A program made the translations under genes and the position numbers. The notes under the pieces were generated by a model. The model saw nothing but the letters and a program-made list of their open reading frames with translations. It was not told where the DNA came from and searched no databases. A DNA stretch of 64,000 nt from Craspedostauros australis (Eukaryota; Bacillariophyta; Bacillariophyceae; Mastogloiales; Achnanthaceae): assembly GCA_026770025.1 (NCBI GenBank), contig JAMXDE010000005.1, positions 1,364,001 through 1,428,000 on the forward strand, written 5' to 3'. Numbering within the stretch: the stretch's first letter is position 1; each line of letters starts with the position of its first letter. This document shows, piece by piece, positions 55,201 through 64,000 of this stretch.

Positions 55201-55743
55201 TTTGGTTTTACTGGCCGTGACGATCCCGCAATTGGCGAACTCTTCACCCTCATCCAGGGCCGTCGAGCAGGTCTTCACTGGACTCTGCAACACGTCGAGG
55301 ACGGTGATGGACAGCGGCTCCAGAAGCTCGGTGGTCTGGTCGTCCACGTACAAGCGTCCATCCAGTCCTGGAACGATCCTTTGGCCTCGAGCATCATCTC
55401 TGTCGCCGTCACCGCCGCCATCAGTGCCATCAATGGACGAGGATGCGCCCACCAGGGATCGTCCGGACGGGAACGAGCTCTTGAGCATCCCGGTCTGGGC
55501 ATCCAGCACGTGGATCTTTCCATCCACTGTGGAGATGACCAAAAGCCCGCCGCCGCGGGAGACGTTCCCATTCTCGGCAGCCGAATACACCGACGACACC
55601 TTGTCTCGGATGAGGTTGCCTATCGGCGGCACCACGCCTTCGGGAAGCGACGAGGCCACCACCAAGGTCGTTGATAGGGTCACGAGGCTGGAGGACATGA
55701 GAGCAACCGCCCAGAAGAGGCGACGGCTGCGCAGGTGTTTCAT
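51663..55743 (-). CDS. PERK-type eIF2-alpha kinase (ER stress sensor)
   Basis: Two exons, 52372-55743 and 51663-52169 (1292 aa from ATG at 55743); GT-AG intron of 202 nt, phase 0, containing a (GA)n run. A signal peptide (LFWAVALMSSSLVTLSTTLVVA) leads into a luminal beta-propeller-like part of ~450 residues with PQQ-like repeats (GGLLVISTVDGKIHVLDAQTG, SLFALDGQSGALLWHQDA), as in PERK and IRE1. A single membrane helix sits near 521 (VIITIAMLLAGIAIAF). The kinase begins near 700 with GKGGFGSVF and YAIKKIF, then an acidic insert of ~190 residues, then IQMQFCSQQTLAEFL, HRDLKPNN (~1034), VGDFGLSRD and GTRSYASPEQ. The exon join, ELCYPMYT-GMERYLMLSKLR, is diagnostic of eIF2-alpha kinases. It should phosphorylate eIF2-alpha on ER stress and lower translation. 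PERK over GCN2/PKR is shown by the luminal and membrane parts. Confidence 0.93.
52211..52245. repeat. (GA)n microsatellite in the PERK-like intron
   Basis: About 17 GA units; on the transcribed minus strand it is (CT)n close to the 3' splice site at 52170, so it serves as the polypyrimidine stretch. Confidence 0.9.
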
Positions 55744-56198
55744 CTTCGCGTCTCTCACGATTTGTGGTTCCTGCAGAAGCAATCGCAAACATGCCTGGTG
55801 GAAGTGCAAGCATGGGTACTGACATGTGCGCCAAGAACATGACAACGTGACAAACGGCAACAGAGGTGAAAGACATTCACCCGAGGAGTACGTGACTTGT
55901 CGTGTGTTTTTCGAATTCCGTAGTTGTTGTTTGGACAGGTTCAAGCATTCCATTGAGTCGAGTTTGTTGCGCACATTGCGAATACACGACTCGGTTGTGC
56001 ACAAACAACATTGTCGTTGTTGATGTCAGAAGTCGGTGAATCTATACTTCTCGATCAAACAGACAGACAAACAGACACATGGTTCCACACGCAGACAGAC
56101 AAGAAGGAGAAATCAAGAAAACGACAGAAACAAGCACGATTCTGCCAAAATGTGCCAACAAAATGAGAAAATCTCAGTCAAAACCTCCAAAAAGACAA
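55744..56198. other. Promoter of the PERK-like gene and tRNA flank
   Basis: The minus frame stays open upstream of the chosen ATG as far as 56004, but that extension has no recognisable content and precedes a clear signal peptide, so it is treated as leader. The A5 run at 56189-56193 is the Pol III terminator (T5) of the minus-strand tRNA. Confidence 0.5.
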
Positions 56199-56271
56199 GC
56201 TTCATCGCGGATTCGAACCACGGACCTCCTCATTACTAATGAGGTGCTCTAACCAACTGAGCTAATGGAGC
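56199..56271 (-). tRNA. tRNA-Thr (AGU), copy 2
   Basis: Identical over all 73 nt to the plus-strand copy at 46208, including the C-A mismatch in the acceptor stem, but in opposite orientation. Flanks are unrelated apart from a T5 terminator, so the shared sequence ends at the tRNA. Confidence 0.93.
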
Positions 56272-57354
56272 TGTTGTTGATGTTTCCGTTAATGCCCTGT
56301 GCGCCTGAATTATGCACTAAAACCAATACTATTGGCGGAAACACCCACCACGAACGACTTGACTTCCGCTTTCTTGTCCATCTCATTCTTCTTGGTTGAT
56401 TGTATTTGGCCGACATCCCTTTACGCCAAGCCTCCGTTGTACCTATGCATAATTTGTTCAAATGGGGAGAAGACTCTGATTCCAAGGCGTGGATTGAGAT
56501 TCGAGAGGTGACTCAATGCGTTTGTTGCTTTAGTTGCCTGTCTTGTCCAGCAATTTGTGACGGTGATCTTGTCCATCACAATACCTCCTGCAGAGTTGCA
56601 TGATGGCAGGCTATTGGTACAGACTTCTGTGACACCATCACACAGTAATGGAACCTCCTCAATTGCAGAAACGCTCATCTGTTGGCAAAATCAAAGTCTT
56701 ACAAGTATTTACCACACGTTTACGTTGGTGTCATCAAAACGAGGCCTGCGGCCAATGAGCATGCTGCTATCCATTGCAGAGACCTTCAAGCGAAACCTCG
56801 CGGAATATTGTATCCCAGGCATGGGCATGCATGCTGAGACGTCTAAATCACCTGCATCGACGATGATTCGTTTGCTTCTTGTTGTTGCTCTTGTGGTTGT
56901 GCGTTCACGGGCTAGCGTGTATTCGTTCGTGCGTTTCTGTAGGTATGTACGTACATATATGCGGCTTGGCTGCGTTGTATTCTATCGCGTGCAGCTGCGC
57001 CGATTCGTCGCGCGGGATATTCATACGAAGAGGGTGTCAACACCAACCCCGCTACCACCATGACCATCGTCGTCTCACCAAGACCCAATGCAGATCTGGA
57101 CGGAGCACGAGTATAGTACGGTCGCCTTGGTATACAGGGTTCGTGGATTGGGATTGGTCGCACAAGCGTGAGTGTGCACTCGTGCGAATACCAACACCCG
57201 CGGTTCCAACTGCCTCCAATCGTTCTCATTCTGACTCGTGCCGAGGAGAGCTCGATCGAACCCAAGACTCGGCACGCAAAGGGCCAAGAGGCCTCGCCCA
57301 CAAGTTCCGAGCACCCAATACTTTGGTGTGTTCCCACATTTCCATCATCTCTCC
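56272..57354. other. Intergenic region
   Basis: 1.1 kb between tRNA-Thr copy 2 and the terminal exon of the small minus-strand gene. Short frames on both strands (for example 56557-57063 plus) show no motif. No gene supported. Confidence 0.45.
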
Positions 57355-57597
57355 TCACGACATGAGATTCGGCATGCGGTTCTTGTTCGCAAATTCTTGC
57401 ATCTGCACGACATCGTTGGCCTGCTGAACCAGCAGGGAATGCACCGCAGCTTTCCGACTTCTGCGTCCCATGGGCATCGATTTGGGTGGTGAGTGATCCT
57501 CCTTGCGAGGAATTGGCCGCTTCTCTATCGTCATGTCCCCCATGCTGTCGTTCAGCTCACAAAGCGAGATGACACCATCGAAGATGCCTCCAACCGA
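57355..57597 (-). CDS. Terminal exon of an uncharacterised small multi-exon gene
   Basis: An exon of 80 codons plus stop, opened by a good 3' splice site (polypyrimidine then CCCCACAG) at 57598. It reads SVGGIFDGVISLCELNDS, then MTIEKRPIPRKEDHSPP, GRRSRKAAVHSLLVQQ and ends in NRMPNLMS. Mixed hydrophobic, charged and Pro-rich composition is convincingly protein-like. No family recognised. The upstream exon(s) must end in phase 0; candidates lie at 57.7-57.9 kb and 57954-58449, but none of the joins I tried gives a unique answer. Confidence 0.55.
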   Translation of the reverse strand, partial: SVGGIFDGVISLCELNDSMGDMTIEKRPIPRKEDHSPPKSMPMGRRSRKAAVHSLLVQQANDVVQMQEFANKNRMPNLMS

Positions 57598-57783
57598 CTG
57601 TGGGGAAGAGAGAAAGAGATAGATCGTGGGTCGGAATTGGAAGATTGGTCATGGTGGAAGTGTCGCAAGTGCCGCAAGCGTTGAAGTCCAAGTTCATGCG
57701 GACGAAGAGGGGAGTGGTTGGAGAACGAGACAAAGGAAGCAGAGAGACAGCGAGAGATAGGATGGGCAGAAATACAAGTACGG

Positions 57784-57793
57784 AGAGTACTCT
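57784..57793. promoter_or_regulatory. AGAGTACTCT palindrome (copy 4)
   Basis: Lies in the interval holding the unresolved upstream exons of the small minus-strand gene; it may overlap coding sequence. Function unknown. Confidence 0.25.
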
Positions 57794-57953
57794 GGAGGTG
57801 TCAGATCGATGTCCAAGATGAATGGCGGTTGCAGATGAATGCAGTTGCGCATGCGCGTTCTCAACGGAAGACGGCGACAAAGCGCTCCTGCTCGTGCCAC
57901 CTCCCACAAACATCACCGCTTCGCTGCACAAATCAAGCGAAATGGCGACTCAC

Positions 57954-58449
57954 AGTGGTTTCCGCAAACGTGATCCGCGTCGCTCTGTCTGCAAATTGTA
58001 CTCTGCGTTCTTGTGATAGCGATGAAGGAGACCTCATTTCCCTGCTTGTCGTAGGTGAGTGTGAACTCGATGTCATTATCATCGTGGGTGGCTGCATTGT
58101 GGTTGCTGTTGTTGTTATTGCTATTGCTGTTGCCGCTGGTGGCTTTGGATGTCGTTGTTTTGATTGTGTTGTTGCGGTTGTGGCTGTGGCTGTGCCAGTG
58201 GTCACCTTTGGTGTTGGTTCTGTGTGTGCACCGTTTGCAGTTGCGGAGCCATTTGAATTCCTCTGATGCGGTGTTACTCTGTGTTGTTGTGTTACTCTGT
58301 GTTGTTGTGTTACTCTGTGTTGCTGTGTTGCCGTGCGTGGTCGTGAACTGCAACTTCCAGGAAGGCAACAGAGGCACACGGAGATGTGTCCACGCTGATC
58401 GCGACACGCGAGGGCTTTTCTGACAAAGTCTCTGGCTTTTGTGTTCCAT
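57954..58449 (-). other. Candidate upstream exon, frame undecided
   Basis: Minus-strand stretch from an ATG at 58449 to the donor GTGAGT at 57953. One frame (from that ATG) contains DDNDIEFTLTYDKQGNEVSF; another contains SLSQERRVQFADRATRITF, with an RVxF-like motif. Both look like protein in their last third and are Thr/His/Asn/Gln-rich before that. Only one can be right, and neither joins cleanly to the terminal exon. Confidence 0.3.
58271..58324. repeat. 18-bp tandem repeat, 3 units
   Basis: Unit GTGTTACTCTGTGTTGTT, the third unit with one change. Within the candidate exon, which it would make encode a repeated hexapeptide. Confidence 0.9.
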
Positions 58450-59442
58450 ACAGAGCGACCAATTTGAATGTCGCGCACGTTAGCTGGTGTCTGTCAGTCG
58501 TGTACCGACAAAGTGGGCCTTCTGTTTTGAGACTTTTCGATGCGCCCAACGCGCGTGCGCTGCCAACTCGGAGAAGTTGTCAACGATGTCGCATCAGTTG
58601 AATCTCTATCTATCGAATGTAGAGAGAGAGAGACGCCACACGGAAGGCAATGCGAAGGCTGGCTATGGTTGGAGAAGAAGAGTATCTCCACATGCATAGC
58701 GACAGACCGAGTGCAGGGAAAGAGAAGCAAGTGCATTCGTACGGCGATACACAGACCATGCAGTATGCTTGGACTCTGCACTACGTACCTATGATTGGAC
58801 GTTCCACAACGAGCGCAGGGATCGTGGAGAAGTAGAGTATAGCATGATAGATTGAGTAGATTGCTCCAATATTCGTACTCTACTTTACTGTGCTCTACTC
58901 TCTACTCTCTCCTCATATTCATACATGTGTGTTGCGTCGCAACTACCCTCCTCTACAACTGGTGGGTGTTGAGTGTTCCTCACAGACTCAGAGCTTTGTG
59001 TGACATTTGCACTGGCCAACATAGTGCGTGATGGTGTCTTGGTTCCTTGCGCCATTCCCACAGAAGGAGAGTAGATAGGTGGCGGCAACTTTCTTGCTTG
59101 TGGAACGAGACGCAGCTCGCGGGCTGTGCCGCCAGAATGAAAAAAATCCGCAACCAAAAGAACTGTCACGTCAGACGCAGGAAAAGATACGATGTGGATG
59201 ATTGGATGCGAATTTTTCGTGGCACCACACCAGTACGGATTGTACCAGGAACCCGTAGCTGGTACCACCACCTTCCCAACCCACAACCCACAAGAGCAAC
59301 ACAACGCAACGCAGTGGAGGAACGGAGAACAAACGCAAGAAGAGCGTCGCCACCACGCCACAAAGATCCATGGGTGGGCAGTGTGAGAGGAATCGAGGTC
59401 ACCAAGCAACTGACAGGCAAGGCCACATCGAAAGTTCATTCC

Positions 59443-59478
59443 ACCCACAGCAACACCCACAGCAACACCCACAGCAAC
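59443..59478. repeat. 12-bp tandem repeat, 3 units
   Basis: Three units of ACCCACAGCAAC in the probable leader of the nucleotidyltransferase/ankyrin gene. Confidence 0.9.
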
Positions 59479-59731
59479 ATTAATGCAACCAAACACACAG
59501 AGGCAGACCCTCAACACCAATGCATCACGGGCAAGCGCGAGCAACAACCTTCCTTGCCTCAACCTCTCACAACTTGCAACCACCCGAGTGACGCATCCAC
59601 AGCAGTCAATCGAACGATAGCAAGTTTCTGAAGCACAAGCAGCCAACTCCCCCTTTGCGAAGCATCTGCCATCCATCACCAACCAACAGCCCCCAACAGC
59701 CCCAACCTGACCAACCACCAACCCATCCATC

Positions 59732-62700
59732 ATGGAAGCATCTTTGACCACCACCACCAAGACCATGAAGGTGGAGGACTTCATCCAAGACGTCCTCGAC
59801 ATCAAGTCCTTCGCGGATTTGGATTCCATCCGCAGCAAGGCCATCGAATCCGAGAATCTCTACCGAGAACTCTTCGCTCGCAAGCGCGATTCCTGGGAGG
59901 TGCCGGAGATTGACGATCCCTTCGTCTTTCTCCTCAACGCCTTCGGAACCCCCGATCTCTTCAAGCGCCTCTCCGAGTTCAAGGATGAGGACACCAACCC
60001 GCGTTGCTTCCCCCTCGATGAGGGCGGTGATGCAACCGACAACAACAACGAGATGAAGGATGACAACGATGACAACGACGACAACGATGACAACGACGAC
60101 GACGAGGAGGATAGCGAGGACGATGACGAAAGCGCCTGCAACCGCGCCGCTGCCAAGGCCGCCAAGGCCGACGCCAACAAGTTCCGCAAGAAGATCCCCG
60201 TCGGCAATCTCACCACCGTCGACAACCTCAAGGACTTCCAGATCTCCTGGGATTGCTTCTCCGAAGGCTTGCTCCGTTTCATCGATTGGAACAACGTCTT
60301 CTGCGCTGGCGGCGCCGTTGCTGGATGCATGGCACCGTTGCCAGAAGAGATCAAGGGCGGTGGTCGGTCCGCCACCCACGTCAAGCGCCGCAAGTACTTC
60401 CACGATGACTACTTGCCCGGATCGGACATCGATCTCTTCCTCTACGGACTTACGGAGGAAGAGGCGGAAGCCAAGCTCCTTGAGATCTACGATGCCGTCC
60501 AGGCCGCCAACCCGTACGAGATCCGTGCCTTCCGTTCGGCACATGCCGTCACCTTGGTGTCGCAGTACCCATTCCGCCACGTTCAGATCGTGCTGCGTCT
60601 CTACAACTCTCCCTCCGAGATCTTGATGGGATTTGATGTCGATGCCTGTGCCGTCGGTTACGATGGCAAGGAGGTGTATGTCTGCCCACGTACGGCATTG
60701 GCCATGAAGACCCAATGCAACACGGTGGACATGACCCGTCGTTCCCCAAGCTACGAGATGCGTTTGGCAAAGTACGCCCAACGTGGCTTTGAAGGTGAGT
60801 GTCTGCAGCCAAGAGTACTCTTTGTTGCCTGTCTTCCTTCGAGCACAATGTAGATTTCTGCCTTCCGTACATTGCCCCTTCATCGCCACACCAATCTAAC
60901 CAATATCTCTACTCCATACGAATACCCCCTCTACTTTCATCTCCGTCGCACCTTCATCTCCCCAAACCAATCAAATCTAATCCAAACCAAACCAACAGTC
61001 GCCGTTCCCAACCTCGACCGTGATCGTGTGGACCCGTTCCTTTACGAGAAACGCTTCGATCAAACCAAGGGATTGTCTCGCCTTCTCATGCTGGAGCGTC
61101 TCCGCACCCCCATGGAACGTCTCCGTTACCGCATCGAGGCGCAGCTCAAGACGAAGGCCAAAAGCGGATACTACGGCAGCATGGAGTGGATGGTCCGCAG
61201 CAAGATTTACAAGATCGCTGGTGACGACCGCAACGTCGAACGTGCCGAGGGCGTCGAGACCATGATCCCCGCTTTCGCTGCCACGCACGCCTCCAACTAC
61301 TCCACCGTCTTCTTGCCTTGGGGTCCCAACTGGACGGCCAAGAGGATCGAGAAGCAGATGAAGAAGAAGGACCGCATCCTCAACCAGATCGAATTCACCG
61401 CCGACAACCGCGTCAAGGCATGCGAGCGTGAATACAAGATCCACGTCTGCGCTGTGGGATCCATGGAGGAAGTCATCAAGGATCCCTTCCCCGACGACCC
61501 CCCGTTCCCCGAAGACACCATTCCGGAAGGAATGGAAGCCATGGTCCATGGCAAGCTGTCGTGGCTCGTGGACAATCCTGGACGTCAGCAGATCGGATCC
61601 TTCAACCCCATCACGGAGAGCGACTGGACCGAGGGCGCTTACATGTCCCGCGCCACCGAGGCGTTGATGCTGGCCGTGATTGCCAACGACGTGGCGCAGA
61701 TCGAGAAGATGTTCGCGGCATGCAAGACAGAAGAGGAGTCCAAGGTGCTGCTCACGTCCCGTGATTTCTTGGGTCGTTCCGCCTTGCACGTGGCGGTGCT
61801 GGCGCATTCCACGGCGGCAGCAGAGATCCTCCTCAAGCACAAGGATGCGGACTCCGACTACTTGAAGTACCGTCTGGCCGATGGTCGCACGGCGTTGCAC
61901 TTGTGTGGCATCCGCGGCGACGTGGACACAGCCAAGATGATCCTGGAGAAGCGCAAGGTGCTCGCCGCACAAGCCATGGCCACATCGAAGGACAAGTCTG
62001 ATGTGAAGAGCGGAGACAACGAAGGCGAAGAAGATGGCGGAGACGAGAAGGAGGAAGAGGAAGAAGAGAAGAGCGAGGAGGAGGTGCTCATGGACATCTT
62101 CGACATCGATGGCGCCGACTGGGTGATTAAGATGAACCCGCTGCAATACGCCATCGTGCTGGGACACGTCAACATGATCAAGTTGCTTGTGTCCTACTCC
62201 GCCGACGTCCAGAAGAGTGCCGTTCACAAGGATCGCAACGAGAGTCTGAGTTCGTTGGCATTGCTGGCCGTCTTTGCCAATGAATGCGGCGAGCAAGGCC
62301 AGCCACTCATCGATGAGATGCTGGATGTGCTCATGGAGGCTGGATGCACCGCAGCAGGCGTCGACATGGACATGAGTTCATTGTGGCACCGCTTGGCCGT
62401 CTCCACCAATCCGCGATCCTTGCACCTGCTGCGCATGCTTGCGGAAAGAGATGCCGCGAAGCATGGTGGCAAGGCCAAGGCTCTGGATGTGATCGACACG
62501 CGCTTTCGCACACCCCTGTACCTTGCCACTTTCTGCGGCAACAGTGAGGCAGTCTCCATCTTTCTCGAGGCAGGCGCGACACTCACATACGAAGTGGAGG
62601 AGTGGGAGGCACGAGCGCAGCAGCTCCAAGAATCCATGCGCGCAAACGGCAATCGCGTCTACTACAACAGCGGCTCGGTGAGGCGGGAATACGAAAATTT

Positions 62701-64000
62701 CCGATGTCCCATCTCCGTGGCAGTCCAGCATGCCGACGTTGACTGCCTCAAGGCGTATCTTGAGCATGACGCAGCGTTGGCAAACGCAACCATCCGAATT
62801 GAGGGAGAGAAGCACAGCACGGGTGGCCGATACAAGCGGCAGCGCCAGCAACCAGCGACTAGACAAGCCGCGATGCTCGATCTCATTGACGAAGTCAAGC
62901 GGACATCGCTCGTGAGCAAATCGAACGAAATGAACCTCAAGGCGCAGAGGTCGCAGCTCGAGCTGCAAACCAAAAATCATGAAACCGTCATCAAGCAAGC
63001 CACCAAGAAGCAAAACAACTCCTCTAACGACCGCTACAAGTATGCCGTTTGGTCCATCCTCATCCAGCAAGAGGAAGATATGAAGAAGGTGAGAGACTTC
63101 TCCCTCAATAAGCTGGAAATCACTGACGAAGATAACGAAATCGAGGCGAAGGCCAGGGAGCGCTTGGAAGAAGTGACGAAGATGATCAAGTCGTACGGCG
63201 GCAAGAGTCATCCTGACACAAACGAAGCAAAACCAGCAGATGCAACTGGGTACGTTGACAGAGCACAAACTGGAGCGATGGAGATGGAGCCATTCCTGGA
63301 CTGCTGCGAACTCCAGATGATCGCTTTCTACCAACTGTGTAACTGGACCTGGGGATTGTCGTATCGCAACTTCCGTGGCAACAACCTTCCAGATCCGGCC
63401 ATAGATGCCGCCAACAACCTGTTGCTGGCTGCGGCGACAGGCGACGCGGCGGCAGCATCCGACGCCTGCCTCGAATCCAAGATTGCGATCATCGACACCG
63501 TTGGCTACACCCCTCTCTTCCTCGCCGTCCGGTCTGGCTCCGTGGAATGCGTGCAGACAATCTTCGAGAATGCCATGAAGCAGCACCAGGCGTACCTGGA
63601 CTGGCGCAAGGCACTTCGTGATGCCCAGAAGGCCAGCGAAGAAGACGACGGCGAACCGGAGACACTCAACCTGAAGGACAAGCTCAAGCGCCTCAACAAC
63701 CTTGAGATCGCTGCAGGCGAAACGCCCAAGAACACACGCCCAACGCCCGACATGATGAGGCAGCAGCTGGAGGCCGCCGCAGGATTCGCCAGCAACCAAC
63801 AGACGCAGAGCAAGGCGCTGGACAAGACCAGCTCGAAGATCTCCGCCTACATGCTGTTGATGAATCGTTCCAGCGTGCTCGCTGACCAAGAGACCAACCT
63901 CAGAGCGTTGAAGCAGAAGCTGTGGAAGCAGCAACCTCATTCTTTCTCCCATGATTGGGTCGATCAACCAGCAAGACTCAGGCCCATGGAGCTCGCCATC
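59732..64000 (+). CDS. Nucleotidyltransferase-like protein with ankyrin repeats (partial, off right edge)
   Basis: Exon 1 59732-60794, GT-AG intron of 204 nt (phase 1), exon 2 60999 to the window edge without a stop; 1355 codons visible. The N-terminal ~100 residues are helical, followed by an acidic Asp/Asn/Glu run (~108-135). A conserved core spans ~175-360: FCAGGAVAGCMAPLP, YLPGSDIDLFLYGL (~229), EIRAFRSAHAVTL, ILMGFDVDACAVGYDG, MRLAKYAQRGF. The GG, then G-S-D-x-D-L pattern is that of the DNA polymerase beta-type nucleotidyltransferase fold. Ankyrin repeats follow from ~600: FLGRSALHVAVLAHS, DGRTALHLCGIRGDVD, FRTPLYLATFCGNS, YTPLFLAVRSGS, with acidic and coiled-coil insertions. Activity and substrate are unknown. 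The stop-free frame, 1000 codons in exon 2 alone, outweighs the long antisense frames here. Confidence 0.85.
60812..60821. promoter_or_regulatory. AGAGTACTCT palindrome (copy 5)
   Basis: Within the intron of the nucleotidyltransferase/ankyrin gene, 17 nt past the donor. Function unknown. Confidence 0.25.

Larger units (their letters stand above)
57598..59731. other. Unresolved interval: upstream exons of the small minus gene, then intergenic
   Basis: Between 57.6 and 57.93 kb, one minus frame reads LQPPFILDIDLTPPEYSP and another reads as Ser/Ala-rich; either could be an exon. 57954-58449 ends in a strong donor (GTGAGT) and is open in two frames (see separate entry). An AGAGTACTCT palindrome lies at 57784. 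From 58.5 to 59.73 kb nothing is supported; the last ~300 nt are a CA-rich, T-poor leader for the next gene, with a 12-bp repeat at 59443-59478. Confidence 0.35.

Noticed and set aside
55744-56004. 87-codon upstream extension of the PERK-like frame
   Set aside because: Open, but precedes a clear signal peptide starting at the ATG at 55743; treated as leader.
60977-63967. Minus-strand open frames of 439 and 529 codons
   Set aside because: Antisense to the nucleotidyltransferase/ankyrin gene; Leu/Val/His-rich composition without motifs, whereas the plus strand shows ankyrin repeats.

Overview
The window is eukaryotic nuclear DNA from a compact, gene-rich alga. The best fit is an ochrophyte (stramenopile alga), probably a diatom. 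Three things point there. (1) A HCF164-like thioredoxin starts with a signal peptide followed by an Ala-Phe junction (HAF), the mark of import into a red-derived complex plastid. (2) APS kinase, ATP sulfurylase and soluble pyrophosphatase are fused in one polypeptide, an arrangement known from heterokonts. (3) A protein at 5.6-6.8 kb carries the 'CWYS.EEY' signature that I associate with a family expanded in diatoms. Genes have zero to three GT-AG introns of about 200-575 nt, and intergenic gaps run from 0.3 to 2.4 kb. I cannot name the species.

Layout, left to right: start of a low-complexity protein running off the left edge (-, 1-695); TPR/SAM methyltransferase (-); diatom-type 'CWYS.EEY' protein (+); membrane-anchored GDP-mannose-hydrolase-like Nudix protein (+, 3 exons); APH/choline-kinase-like protein (+); Mpv17/PMP22 protein with a His-rich tail (-); transcription-type CDK (+, 2 exons, DWG instead of DFG); Ser-rich unknown (+); NFACT-R/RqcH-like protein lacking NFACT-N (-); UDP-glucuronate 4-epimerase (+); HECT E3 ligase (-, 4 exons); Mic10 (+, 2 exons, 81 aa); ABCF2 ATPase (-, 3 exons); Hsp20 (+); HCF164-like thioredoxin (-, 2 exons); GT-B-like glycosyltransferase homologue (-, 2 exons); APSK-ATPS-PPase fusion (+, 2 exons); acyl-CoA-binding/ankyrin protein (+).

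From 46.2 to 56.3 kb, two identical tRNA-Thr(AGU) genes in opposite orientation bracket a 4.76-kb mariner-like DNA transposon and a PERK-type eIF2-alpha kinase gene (-, 2 exons). To the right lie an unresolved small minus-strand gene (clear last exon 57355-57597) and a large gene joining a nucleotidyltransferase-like domain to ankyrin repeats, which runs off the right edge.

The genes do not form one pathway; they are a typical mix of housekeeping functions. Loose themes are proteostasis and stress (PERK, HECT, Hsp20, RqcH-like, ABCF2), organelle membranes (Mic10, Mpv17, HCF164) and nucleotide-sugar or sulfate activation (UGlcA epimerase, Nudix, APSK-ATPS-PPase). The most unusual features are the mariner-like element with a decayed second reading frame, the ABCF2 introns at matching positions in both ATPase halves, the inverted tRNA pair, and a recurrent AGAGTACTCT palindrome.
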